DNA of 64,000 bases from JBGPHT01 sp041484525 (GTDB taxonomy: Bacteria > Acidobacteriota > Terriglobia > Bryobacterales > Bryobacteraceae): NCBI GenBank assembly GCA_041484525.1, contig JBGPHT010000017.1, positions 14,784-78,783 on the forward strand. The letters run 5' to 3'. The stretch's first letter is position 1. Each line of letters starts with the position of its first letter. The position numbers and the translations under genes were made by a program. The notes beneath the pieces are model-generated. The model was not told the origin of the DNA. It ran no database searches and saw only the letters and a list, made by a program, of their open reading frames with translations. Of this stretch, positions 18,424 through 26,343 are shown in pieces.

Positions 18424-18502
18424 ATCGGCCACTATCGGCCACGGATGTGATTATACGCTCGGTTCGGTGGAGTTTGCACTGCCTCGATGGGGAATCGATG
18501 GG
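18424..18502 (-). promoter_or_regulatory. candidate promoter and tandem operator sites of the tssB operon
   Basis: On the minus strand there is an exact TATAAT (18450-18455) with a poor -35 box TGCAAA 17 bases upstream (18473-18478). Just upstream of the -35 box, CCCATCGA occurs twice, 11 bases apart (18484-18491 and 18495-18502), the spacing of an activator binding to one face of DNA. Just downstream of the expected start site, GTGGCCGAT occurs twice, ten bases apart (18424-18432 and 18434-18442). The weak -35 plus upstream direct repeats suggest an activated promoter. This is pattern reading only. Confidence 0.5.
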
Positions 18503-18559
18503 AAATCGGTACTGGGAGGGCGCCCGGCTCCGCTGCCCACGTACCGAATATTTGAAATT

Positions 18560-20113
18560 TCAGCTCTTGGCTAAATCCGATAGCACCGGTCTCTCTCGTA
18601 ATATAAGGATACCTTGCGAGACCAGTGCCCCCAAAACCCCGGCGAATTCCTCCTCCGTAGTCTCTACACCGATCATGCCCGCTTGCCTGGTTCTTTCGAA
18701 ATGTTCGCGCCAGGTGTGCTTTCCGTCACATTCCGAGATCACCGCCACCAGCCAACTCTTGCACATCAATTGGGAACGGAAGGGCCCGTCCGACTCGATG
18801 GCGAAGGCTTCGGGAGTGAATCGTCCGTCCCGCAGGCGGTGCAGAACGCGCAGTTCGGAACCGGGCGTGATCGAAGGGTGCGAGTCGAGCAGGTGCGACG
18901 TAAACGCCGGGTCGTGCGACTCCGTCTGCCAATCGAGCAGCCAATCCTGGTGCTCCGGACGGAACTCCGTACCTTTTTGCACGCGCGCCGTCAGCGCCTC
19001 CCGGTCACCCGAGTTCCGCCGGATCAAAATCGACCCATAGAAGAGAAACTCGGCTTTTCGCCGGCGCCACGTGTCGGTCCAGAACTTCAGATCGTCCAGC
19101 GAAATCGCCTCCTTCGCCAGCGAGTTCGCCACGAATTCCTTGGGCGGCCGCAGGGAGTGCGAGACCAGGATGAGGTCGAACTCTGCCTGGCGCTCGCCCA
19201 GCCATTTGCGAATGCGCTGCTCGAACGCTTCGCCCTCGCAGTCGGCGCCCAGCACCAGCGAGTAGAAGCGCCCGCCGATCCGCAGGAACTCGGGCAGGCC
19301 CTCGATCGCGCGCCGCAGGATCTGTTCGCCATCGTCGCCGCCGTCGCGGAAAATCAGCTTCGTCTTGGGCGAGGGGACATACGGCGGATGCGTCACGATG
19401 CGGTCGAAGGTGAGACCGCGCACCGGCTCGTACAGATCGCCCTCGAGCATGGTTACGTTGCCCACGTGGTTGAGCTTCCGGTTGAACTCCGCGAAGTGCA
19501 CCGAGCGCCCCGCGATGTCCGTGCCCCACACGTGCTGCGCGTAGTTCGCCGCCGCCAACGCCGCCACGCCGCTGCCCGTGCCCAAGTCGAGCAGGGCTTC
19601 ACACGGAGTGTGCGGCAGGCTCGCCAGAAACTCGCGCGTGTTCAGGATGACCCCTGGGTACACCACGTCCGCCGGCAGCCAGTATCGGGACCCATCGGGA
19701 GCTGACGCACGGTCGCCGGCCAGCAAAACGGTTCCATCCGCGGGGTACATCGTGATGGGCGAGAACCAGCGGTCGGGCTGAACCGAGTCGCGCACCAGCA
19801 GTCCAAAACTTTCGAGCAGCGCCGGCCCGCCCGCCGGCAGCATAGCTTCGAGAATCCGTTGCTCCACGAATTCGCCATCCAGCACCAGCCGGATCAGGAC
19901 ATCCACCGGCTCCTCGATCTCGACTGCCTTCGTACGGCCGTTTCGGATGCTCACGAAGTCGATAACCTGCGGAATATCCAGTCGCCGGCAGATGGATTCG
20001 CGGGTGAATGAGCAGGCATCGAGCAACTCACGCAGTGCGGCAAATTCTTCATCCGTTCCGATCCGCGGAAGCAATAGATGTAGAGGGTGCGTCACCGCCG
20101 GCGCCGATTCCAT
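18560..20113 (-). CDS. class I SAM-dependent methyltransferase (PrmC/HemK-like core)
   Basis: This is a 517-residue protein. A helical N-terminal region (residues 1-160) precedes a Rossmann methyltransferase core with motif I DLGTGSG (176-182), GTDIAGRSVHFAEFN and THPPYVPSP (about 241-249), a variant of the NPPY motif of enzymes that methylate planar nitrogens such as glutamine side chains. A C-terminal domain of about 170 residues follows (RVLHRLRDGRFTPEAFAIESDGPF). The arrangement resembles large actinobacterial PrmC-like proteins; the substrate is unknown. The start ATG at 20113 lies 36 bp from the start of a divergent second methyltransferase. It ends 212 bp upstream of tssB on the same strand, so read-through into the T6SS operon is possible. 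Confidence 0.8.
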   Translation of the reverse strand: MESAPAVTHPLHLLLPRIGTDEEFAALRELLDACSFTRESICRRLDIPQVIDFVSIRNGRTKAVEIEEPVDVLIRLVLDGEFVEQRILEAMLPAGGPALLESFGLLVRDSVQPDRWFSPITMYPADGTVLLAGDRASAPDGSRYWLPADVVYPGVILNTREFLASLPHTPCEALLDLGTGSGVAALAAANYAQHVWGTDIAGRSVHFAEFNRKLNHVGNVTMLEGDLYEPVRGLTFDRIVTHPPYVPSPKTKLIFRDGGDDGEQILRRAIEGLPEFLRIGGRFYSLVLGADCEGEAFEQRIRKWLGERQAEFDLILVSHSLRPPKEFVANSLAKEAISLDDLKFWTDTWRRRKAEFLFYGSILIRRNSGDREALTARVQKGTEFRPEHQDWLLDWQTESHDPAFTSHLLDSHPSITPGSELRVLHRLRDGRFTPEAFAIESDGPFRSQLMCKSWLVAVISECDGKHTWREHFERTRQAGMIGVETTEEEFAGVLGALVSQGILILRERPVLSDLAKS

Positions 20114-20149
20114 GTGCTGAGAATAACACCGGCGGGGTACCCTGAACGC

Positions 20150-21565
20150 ATGACGGCCTACGACGAAGTCCGCTACCCGACGCACCCGCGGCGCATCACG
20201 CATCCCGATCACCTGGCCGCCATGGGACATGTTTTCGGACTTAGTCCCGCGCCGCCCGCCGGCTGCCGCGTGCTCGAGCTGGCGTGCGGCGATGGCGGCA
20301 ACCTCATCCCCATGGCGATGTCGCTCCCCGGCGCGACCTTCATCGGCCTGGACCTCGCGGAGACCGCCATCGCCCGCGGCGCCGCGCGCATCGGCCAACT
20401 GGGACTTCGCAATATCCAGATCCAAGCCGCCGACCTCATGAACGCCGGCCGCGAACTCGGCGAATTCGACTACATCATCGCCCACGGTTTGTACTCCTGG
20501 GTGCCGGAGCCGGTGCGCGACCGCATTCTGGCGCTCTGCGACGAGATGCTTTCCCCCGCCGGCATTGCCTTCGTCAGCTACAACTGTTTTCCCGGACGGC
20601 ACATCCGCAACCTGTTCCGGGAAATGATGCGCTATCACGCGACGCACTTTCCGGACCCCGGGCGGCAGGTGACGCAATCGCGCGCGCTGATGCGTTTTCT
20701 CGGCGACGTCGCCGAGGGCGACACCTACCGCGCCCTGCTGCGCGAAGAAGCCGAGAGCATCGCCAAGCGGGCCGCGGGCGCCATCTACCACGACGACCTG
20801 GCCGATATGAACGTGCCGCTCCTGTTCACGGATTTCATCCGGCACGCCGAGGCGCACCGCCTGCAATTCCTGGCCGAAGCCGAGTTCGCCGCCATGCACG
20901 ATACCCACAATGCGCTGCGCGAAATGGAAGCCGGCACGATCGAGCGCCAGCAGTACCTGGATTTCGTCCGCTGCCGGAGCTTCCGCCAGACTCTGTTGTG
21001 CCGCGCCGGCGTGACGGTGGACCGACCCGTCCGCGCCGAGCGGCTGCGCGATCTATGCTTCTCGTCCATGGCGCGCGTTTCCAACCCGGGCGAGGAATCC
21101 GATTTCGAATCCAGGAGCGGCCGCGGCATCCAGACCGGTCATGCACTCGCGAAATCGGTTGTGTCCACGCTCATCGAGTCCTTTCCCGCCCGCCTGAATC
21201 TCGAGGCGATCATGCGCCGCGTGGGAACGGAAGACGAATCCGTGGTCCTGGAAATCCTGCTGGGATCGTTCACCGGCGCGGTGGTCGAGATCCATTCCGT
21301 GCCGGCGCCCTGTGCCGCTACCGCCGGCGAGCGCCCCATCGTGAGCCCCCTCGCCCGTCTGCAAGCCGCGGAAGGCATCCCGATGTCCACCATGACTCAC
21401 ATCGCCGTCATCATCGAGGACAGCATGGCCCAAAAGCTGATCGGCCTGCTGGACGGCACCCGCGACCGCGCCGCCCTGCTGCGCGAACTAGGTCCGCCCG
21501 CCGACGCGCAGAGCCTGGAAATCAGTTTGCAATCGTTGGCTCGCGAGGGACTGCTGATGGGGTAA
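20150..21565 (+). CDS. SAM-dependent methyltransferase with methyltransferase-regulatory domain
   Basis: This is a 471-residue protein. The N-terminal Rossmann core has VLELACGDGGN (residues 41-51), FIGLDLAETAI and FDYIIAHGLYSWVP. A middle domain with IYHDDLADMNVPLLFTDFI and LQFLAEAEFAAM matches the regulatory domain found next to such methyltransferases (MethyTransf_Reg family). The C-terminal part has a winged-helix look (KLIGLLDGTRDRAALLREL, SLEISLQSLAREGLLMG). The ATG at 20150 starts the recognisable core. The target is unknown. It lies between the two halves of the T6SS cluster and is divergent from the other methyltransferase. Confidence 0.82.
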   Translation: MTAYDEVRYPTHPRRITHPDHLAAMGHVFGLSPAPPAGCRVLELACGDGGNLIPMAMSLPGATFIGLDLAETAIARGAARIGQLGLRNIQIQAADLMNAGRELGEFDYIIAHGLYSWVPEPVRDRILALCDEMLSPAGIAFVSYNCFPGRHIRNLFREMMRYHATHFPDPGRQVTQSRALMRFLGDVAEGDTYRALLREEAESIAKRAAGAIYHDDLADMNVPLLFTDFIRHAEAHRLQFLAEAEFAAMHDTHNALREMEAGTIERQQYLDFVRCRSFRQTLLCRAGVTVDRPVRAERLRDLCFSSMARVSNPGEESDFESRSGRGIQTGHALAKSVVSTLIESFPARLNLEAIMRRVGTEDESVVLEILLGSFTGAVVEIHSVPAPCAATAGERPIVSPLARLQAAEGIPMSTMTHIAVIIEDSMAQKLIGLLDGTRDRAALLRELGPPADAQSLEISLQSLAREGLLMG

Positions 21566-21602
21566 AGGAGTCTTGCGGCCGGTCGTGCCACGCCGCTACT
21601 TC

Positions 21603-21703
21603 TCACGGCCTCGTGACCGCGGTTCGGTCACGACCAGCTTTCGGACATTGGAAACAAATGACTTCTGCCTCCCGCTGACCGAACCGCGGTCACGAGGCCG
21701 TGA
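21603..21703. repeat. 28-bp perfect inverted repeat with nested palindromes (REP/BIME-like)
   Basis: The arms at 21603-21630 and 21676-21703 are perfect reverse complements, separated by 45 bp. Each arm contains its own palindrome CGTGACCG-CGGTT-CGGTCACG or part of it. The element lies between two convergent genes, so it could act as a two-way terminator. The nested structure, an inverted pair of palindromic units, is what a REP doublet looks like. The GGTTCGGTCACG part is not followed by a tRNA. Confidence 0.7.
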
Positions 21704-21742
21704 TGTCCTCGCTCACGCGCGTCCCGAACCGCCGCCAACATA

Positions 21743-22090
21743 TCAACAACGGAACGTACTCATAGTCGCGTCGCGCACGACAACCAGCAAGTTTGGCCAT
21801 TCGTCATCCCGAAAGCGTTCAAGCATCCGCATCACGGAGTTGTGGATCGTGCGCCGGTTGGGTTGCCGGAGGCGAACCACGAGGATCCACCAATGCGGCG
21901 ACGTTCGATATTCGGTGAACCCTTTATCGGTCGTGACCAACAGCCGGCTCTCATCCACGACAATCTGCCAAAGCTCGGCGTCAGGAATACCCTGTTCGGC
22001 GGTCCCGCGCACATCTCTCACTTCGTGGCCGAGCGAACGAAGACTGTCCACGGTCATCCGTGGAATGTTCTCATCCACCAGGATCTTCAT
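21743..22090 (-). CDS. DUF5615 PIN-like toxin
   Basis: This is a 115-residue DUF5615 family protein, a PIN-like fold thought to be a nuclease toxin. The family pattern is visible: MKILVDENIPRMTVDSLRSLGHEV with Asp and Glu in the LVDENI motif, GIPDAELWQIVVDESRLLVTTDKGF with the second acidic cluster, and a middle RLRQPNRRTI. It begins three bases after the stop of the DUF433 gene, the usual antitoxin-first order. It lies inside the T6SS region but has no sequence link to it. Confidence 0.85.
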   Translation of the reverse strand: MKILVDENIPRMTVDSLRSLGHEVRDVRGTAEQGIPDAELWQIVVDESRLLVTTDKGFTEYRTSPHWWILVVRLRQPNRRTIHNSVMRMLERFRDDEWPNLLVVVRDATMSTFRC

Positions 22091-22093
22091 CCG

Positions 22094-22327
22094 CTAGAGG
22101 TTCGCGGCCTCTATGGGCGTCACCTGTTCCTCCGCAAGCGCAGCGGCATAGTCGAGACAGGCCATGATGTCTTCTCGCGAGAGCGAAGGATACTCCGCGA
22201 GCAGATCCTCAACCGTGTCGCCGCTGGCCAGCATGCGCACAACCTGGTGGACGGGAATCCGCGTACCTTTCACGCACGCCTGTCCGTGGCAGATGCTCGA
22301 ATTGATCGCGATACGATCGAACGGCAT
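22094..22327 (-). CDS. DUF433 antitoxin
   Basis: This is a 77-residue DUF433 protein, a small winged-helix-like DNA-binding antitoxin. It shows ICHGQACVKGTRIPVHQVVRMLASGDTVEDLLAEYPSLSREDI, which matches the family consensus of G-x-P-x-x-x-GTRIPV followed by an L-x-x-YP-x-L helix-turn-helix. I chose the ATG at 22327 (GGAGG eleven bases upstream) and not the in-frame start at 22447, which would overlap tssK on the other strand. Such antitoxins usually repress their own promoter. The next gene is the DUF5615 toxin. Confidence 0.83.
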   Translation of the reverse strand: MPFDRIAINSSICHGQACVKGTRIPVHQVVRMLASGDTVEDLLAEYPSLSREDIMACLDYAAALAEEQVTPIEAANL

Positions 22328-22409
22328 TGACTGATGTCCCTCCACCAGTGTACTCCGCGCCCTCTTCTCCAATTCCCACCAGCGCAACCAATCTGCTACT
22401 GTGAACGCA

Positions 22410-23786
22410 ATGAAACGCCTCCAACCGGTCATCTGGACCAAAGGCACGTTCCTCAGCCCACAGCACCTCCAGCTTCAGGATCGCTTCCTCGAAAACCTGC
22501 TCCAGTTCCAACTCGAGAGCCTCTCCTTCCGGCCCTGGGGATTCCGCTCGCTGCAGATCTCGCAGGAATCTCTCGCCGCTGGCGCGCTCGGCGTCTCCAG
22601 CGCATCCGGCATTCTGCCCGACGGTCTCCTCTTCGAAATCCCCGGCTCCGACGCGGCACCGCCGCCCAAGCAGCTCGCCGAATGTTTCGAGCCCGATCAG
22701 ACTTCGCTCGATCTCTTCCTCGCCGTGCCGCAATATCGCGAGCGCGGCCTCAACGTGGCCTCCACTGCGCGTGAGGGCGGAGCCCGTTATCGCGCCGAGA
22801 TCGAGTTGTTCCGCGACGAGAACACCGGCCTCTCCGAGAAGCCCGTCCAGGTGGCGCGCAAGAATCTGCGCCTGCTCACCGAAGGCGAAGCGCGCGAGGG
22901 CTACTCGCTACTGCGCACCGCCCGCGTCTTGCGCACGCCGGCCGGAACCTACCAGCTCGATCCGCGTTTCGTGCCGCCGCTGCTCGATTTCAACGCCAGC
23001 GATTACCTGGTCGCCATCGCCCGGCGTCTGGTCGAAATCCTCAGCGCGCGTTCCAGTTCCATCGCCGGCATGCGGCGCCAGAAGAATCAGAGCCTCGCCG
23101 ATTTCACCGCCGCCGACGTCGCCAGTTTCTGGCTGCTCTACACCATCAACACCGCCTTCCCCACCTTCCGCCACCTGTTCGAGACGCGCGGCGGCCACCC
23201 CGAAACGCTCTTCGCCGCCATGCTCTCGCTGGCTGGCTCGCTCACCACGTTCGCCGTCAACATCCACCCGCGCGACCTCCCGGCCTACGACCACGACGAT
23301 CTGGGCCGCTGCTTCACCGAGCTGGATGAAAAGCTGCGCATGATGCTCGAAACCGTGGTGCCGAGCAATTTCGTATCGCTGCCGTTGAAGCTGGTGCAGC
23401 CCTCCATCTACGCCGCTTCGATCGACAACGACAAGTACCTCGTTAACACCAAGATGTACCTGGCGATCGCCGCCGAAGCCAGCCAGGCTGAAATAGTCGG
23501 CAAGACTCCGCAGCTCGTGAAGGTCTGCTCCGCCAGCCACATCGAGCACCTGGTGCGGCAGGCGCTCGCCGGCGTATCCCTCACCTACGTGCCCGCGCCC
23601 CCCAGCGCCATCCCCGTCAAGCTCAACTATCAGTACTTCAGCCTCAGCCAGTCCGGCGTGGCGTGGGAAGCCATACAGCGCGCACGCAACCTCGCCGCCT
23701 ATGTGCCCGGCGACCTGCCCAATCCTCAGTTAGAATTGATCATCCTCCTGCCGGCGGCGCAAGCCGTGCTTCCGCCCGGCACGTAA
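22410..23786 (+). CDS. tssK: T6SS baseplate-membrane complex linker TssK, copy 1
   Basis: This is a 458-residue TssK (ImpJ/VasE family), the trimeric protein that ties the baseplate to the TssL-TssM membrane complex. It has WTKGTFLSPQHLQLQDRFLE at the N-terminus, FLAVPQYRERG, RPRFVPPLLDF-like region (DPRFVPPLLDFNASDYLV), and GGHPETLFAAMLSLAGSLTTF followed by HPRDLPAYDHDDLGRCF. The ATG at 22410 gives the standard start; a GTG at 22401 is an alternative. It is separated from the membrane-complex operon by the phosphatase and the proline-rich protein. A second tssK lies at 28954. Confidence 0.93.
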   Translation: MKRLQPVIWTKGTFLSPQHLQLQDRFLENLLQFQLESLSFRPWGFRSLQISQESLAAGALGVSSASGILPDGLLFEIPGSDAAPPPKQLAECFEPDQTSLDLFLAVPQYRERGLNVASTAREGGARYRAEIELFRDENTGLSEKPVQVARKNLRLLTEGEAREGYSLLRTARVLRTPAGTYQLDPRFVPPLLDFNASDYLVAIARRLVEILSARSSSIAGMRRQKNQSLADFTAADVASFWLLYTINTAFPTFRHLFETRGGHPETLFAAMLSLAGSLTTFAVNIHPRDLPAYDHDDLGRCFTELDEKLRMMLETVVPSNFVSLPLKLVQPSIYAASIDNDKYLVNTKMYLAIAAEASQAEIVGKTPQLVKVCSASHIEHLVRQALAGVSLTYVPAPPSAIPVKLNYQYFSLSQSGVAWEAIQRARNLAAYVPGDLPNPQLELIILLPAAQAVLPPGT

Positions 23787-23796
23787 CGGGAACGCA

Positions 23797-26341
23797 ATGG
23801 ACAGCGCCGCGCGCCGGCCTTACCTCTTCCTCGCGATTCTGTTTGCCATCGCCGTTGCCGGCCAGGTCACGTTCAGCATTGACGTCTTCCGCGATCTTAC
23901 CGGCGACTACATGTGGCGGCCCTTCGACATCGGCCGTCCCTGGCCCAGCGTCCTGCGCGTGGACCAGGAGGCCAAAGTTGCCGGCCTCGCACCCGGCGAC
24001 CGCATCGTCACCATCGACGGCAGAGCCCTGCGCGGGTGGCAGGACTGGGCGTGCGTTCTCCGCGCCAAGCATCCCGGCCAGTCGCTCGACGTAGTGGTGA
24101 ACCGCGGCGGGCAGGCTACTCAATATCAGGTGCCGATGCGTCCCATCTTCCGCGGCACTTCGTATTTCTTCTGGTTCTTTGCCTCCATCACCTGGTTCCT
24201 GCTGCCCTGGCTATCGATCCTGCTCGGCTTCTGGGTGGTCGCCGTGCGCCCACGCGATCGCCTCGCCTGGCTCCTGCTCGGCATTCTCATCGGCATGAGC
24301 CAGTTGAACCGGCCCAGCGTGCTCGACGCGCGCGGCTGGCCGGCGTGGATCGGCCTCACGTCTTTCATCTACCGCGATCTGGCGCAATCCGCCTGGTCGG
24401 TGTGTATGCTGCTGTTCGGTTTCTACTTCCCGCAGCGCTGGAGTTTCGACCGTCGATTCCCGTGGATCAAGTGGCTGCCCATCATACCCGTGGTGGTGCT
24501 GGCGCTATGGGACGCGGCGCGCGATCTCGGCTACTCGATCGACTATGTTGCCGCCGATCGCCTGATCCCGCCGCTGCCTCTGCCGGGATGGCTGATCATG
24601 CTGCTCATGATGGCCTGCACCGGATTCTTCTTCCCGGCCATCTTTCACAAGTACAACGAAGCGGGACTCGCGTCCGACGACCGCCGCCGCCTGAAGCTGC
24701 TCTATTGGGGCGTGACCGCTGCCTTGAGCCCCATGTTCCTGCTGATCCTCTATGACTTCGCTGTGAATCATCGCGGCCCGAACGATTCCGACGGGCTGCT
24801 GCTCGCCTTCGCCCTGATGGCGATGGTGATCTTCCCCATCACCATGGCGTACGTCATTGTGGTGCACCGCGCGCTCGACGTTCGCGTGGTGCTGCGCCAG
24901 GGAATGCAGTACGCACTGGCGCGCCGCGGTGTCCGCGTCATTCAGGGCATACTCACAGCGGCCATCGTGTTCACCGCCGCGACCTCGCTCGATTCCTCCA
25001 TCTCCCGCCCGCAGAAGTTCACCATCATCGCGATCGGCGTCGTGGTCGTGCTCCGCATTCGCGATCTGGGCGAGCGCGTCCGCCGCTGGGTCGACCGCAA
25101 GTTCTTTCGCGAGGCCTTCAACGCCGAGCAGATCCTGGGCGACCTGAGCGAGGAGGTCCGCGGCATCCTTGAGAAGGAGACGCTGCTCCAGACCGTCGCG
25201 CCGCATCTCGGAATCGCTGCACGTGGAGCGCATCGCCGTCATGCTCCAGGAGGGCGGGCTGTATCGGCCGGCGCTCGCCACCGGCTATCCCGCGCCGCTC
25301 GATGTCGTGATGCCGCCGGAGGCGCCCAGCGTCGAACGGATGCGCCGCTCGCGCGAGCCTGTCGCCGTGAACGAGCACACCCCGGAGATCGAACGCAAAG
25401 CGCTCGGCCTGCTGGATGCGCAGCTTCTGTTGCCGCTGGCGTCCCACACGGAGCTGCTCGGATTCATCAGCCTGGGACCGAAGAAATCGGAAGAGCCGTA
25501 CTCGCGCAGCGACACCCTGCTGCTGCGCTCGGTGGCATCGCAGACCGGCCTGGCACTCGAAAACAGCCGCCTCTCGGAAGCCATCGCGCACGAAATTGCG
25601 CAGCGCGAGATGCTCAGCCGCGAGATGGAAATTGCCCGCGAGGTGCAGGAGCGCCTCTTCCCGCAGAACAAGCCCGAGATCGCCGCGCTCGAATATGCCG
25701 GCCACTGCCGGCCCGCGCAAGGCGTCGGCGGCGACTACTACGATTTCCTGGCGCTCGCCAGCGGACGGCTCGGCCTCGCCATCGGCGATGTCTCGGGCAA
25801 AGGCGTCCCTGCCGCGCTCTTGATGGCGAGCCTGCAAGCGTCGGTGCGCGGCCAGTCGCAATCGTCGGACAGCAATGTTGCCGGCCTTATCGCCACCGTC
25901 AATCGACTGGTCTGCGATGCTTCGCCTGAGAACCGCTACGCCACGTTCTTCTACGCCCAGTTCGACCCCGCTACGCGAAAGCTTACGTACACGAACGGCG
26001 GCCACAACCCCCCCATGCTGGTGCGCGGCAGTGAAGTCGTCCACCTCGAAGTAGGTGGTCCGCCGGTGGGATTGTTCCGCCTGTCGGCATACGAGCAGGA
26101 TGAGGTGCAGCTCGAGCCCGGCGACCTATTGGTGCTCTACACCGACGGCATCAGCGAAGCGGAAAATCCGGCCGAAGAGGAGTGGGGCGAAGACGCGCTG
26201 CTCGCGACCGCGCGCGCCTGCGCCGATCTCCCACCGACAGAAACGATCAGGCGCATCATGCAAGCTGCCGACGCCTTCTCCGCCGGCGCGCCGCAGCACG
26301 ACGACATGACGCTGGTGATCGCGCGCGTGCTCTCCGCCTGA
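23797..26341 (+). pseudogene. membrane SpoIIE-type PP2C phosphatase with PDZ and GAF-like regions, frameshifted
   Basis: The gene starts ten bases after tssK1. The first frame (about 470 residues) gives one N-terminal membrane helix, a PDZ-like segment (AGLAPGDRIVTIDGRALRGWQDW), several membrane helices and the start of a cytoplasmic region (GDLSEEVRGILEKETLLQTVAP). Near 25190-25206 the coding sense moves by one base to a second frame, which gives a GAF-like part (HVERIAVMLQEGGLYRPALATG), a signalling helix and a SpoIIE/PP2C domain (GGDYYDF, GLAIGDVSGKGVPAALLMA, YTNGGHNPPML, LYTDGISEAENP, HDDMTLVI). This would be a PppA-like phosphatase acting on Ser/Thr-phosphorylated proteins. The break lies in GC-rich sequence (GTCGCGCCGCATC) and may be a sequencing error. 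If real, the catalytic half is lost or translated separately. Confidence 0.8.
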
Positions 26342-26343
26342 TC

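Noticed and set aside
25169..26341. SpoIIE domain treated as a separate gene
   Set aside because: Its start would have an Arg-rich leader that is out of frame sequence of the upstream protein; the GAF-like part joins naturally to the upstream helix after a one-base shift.
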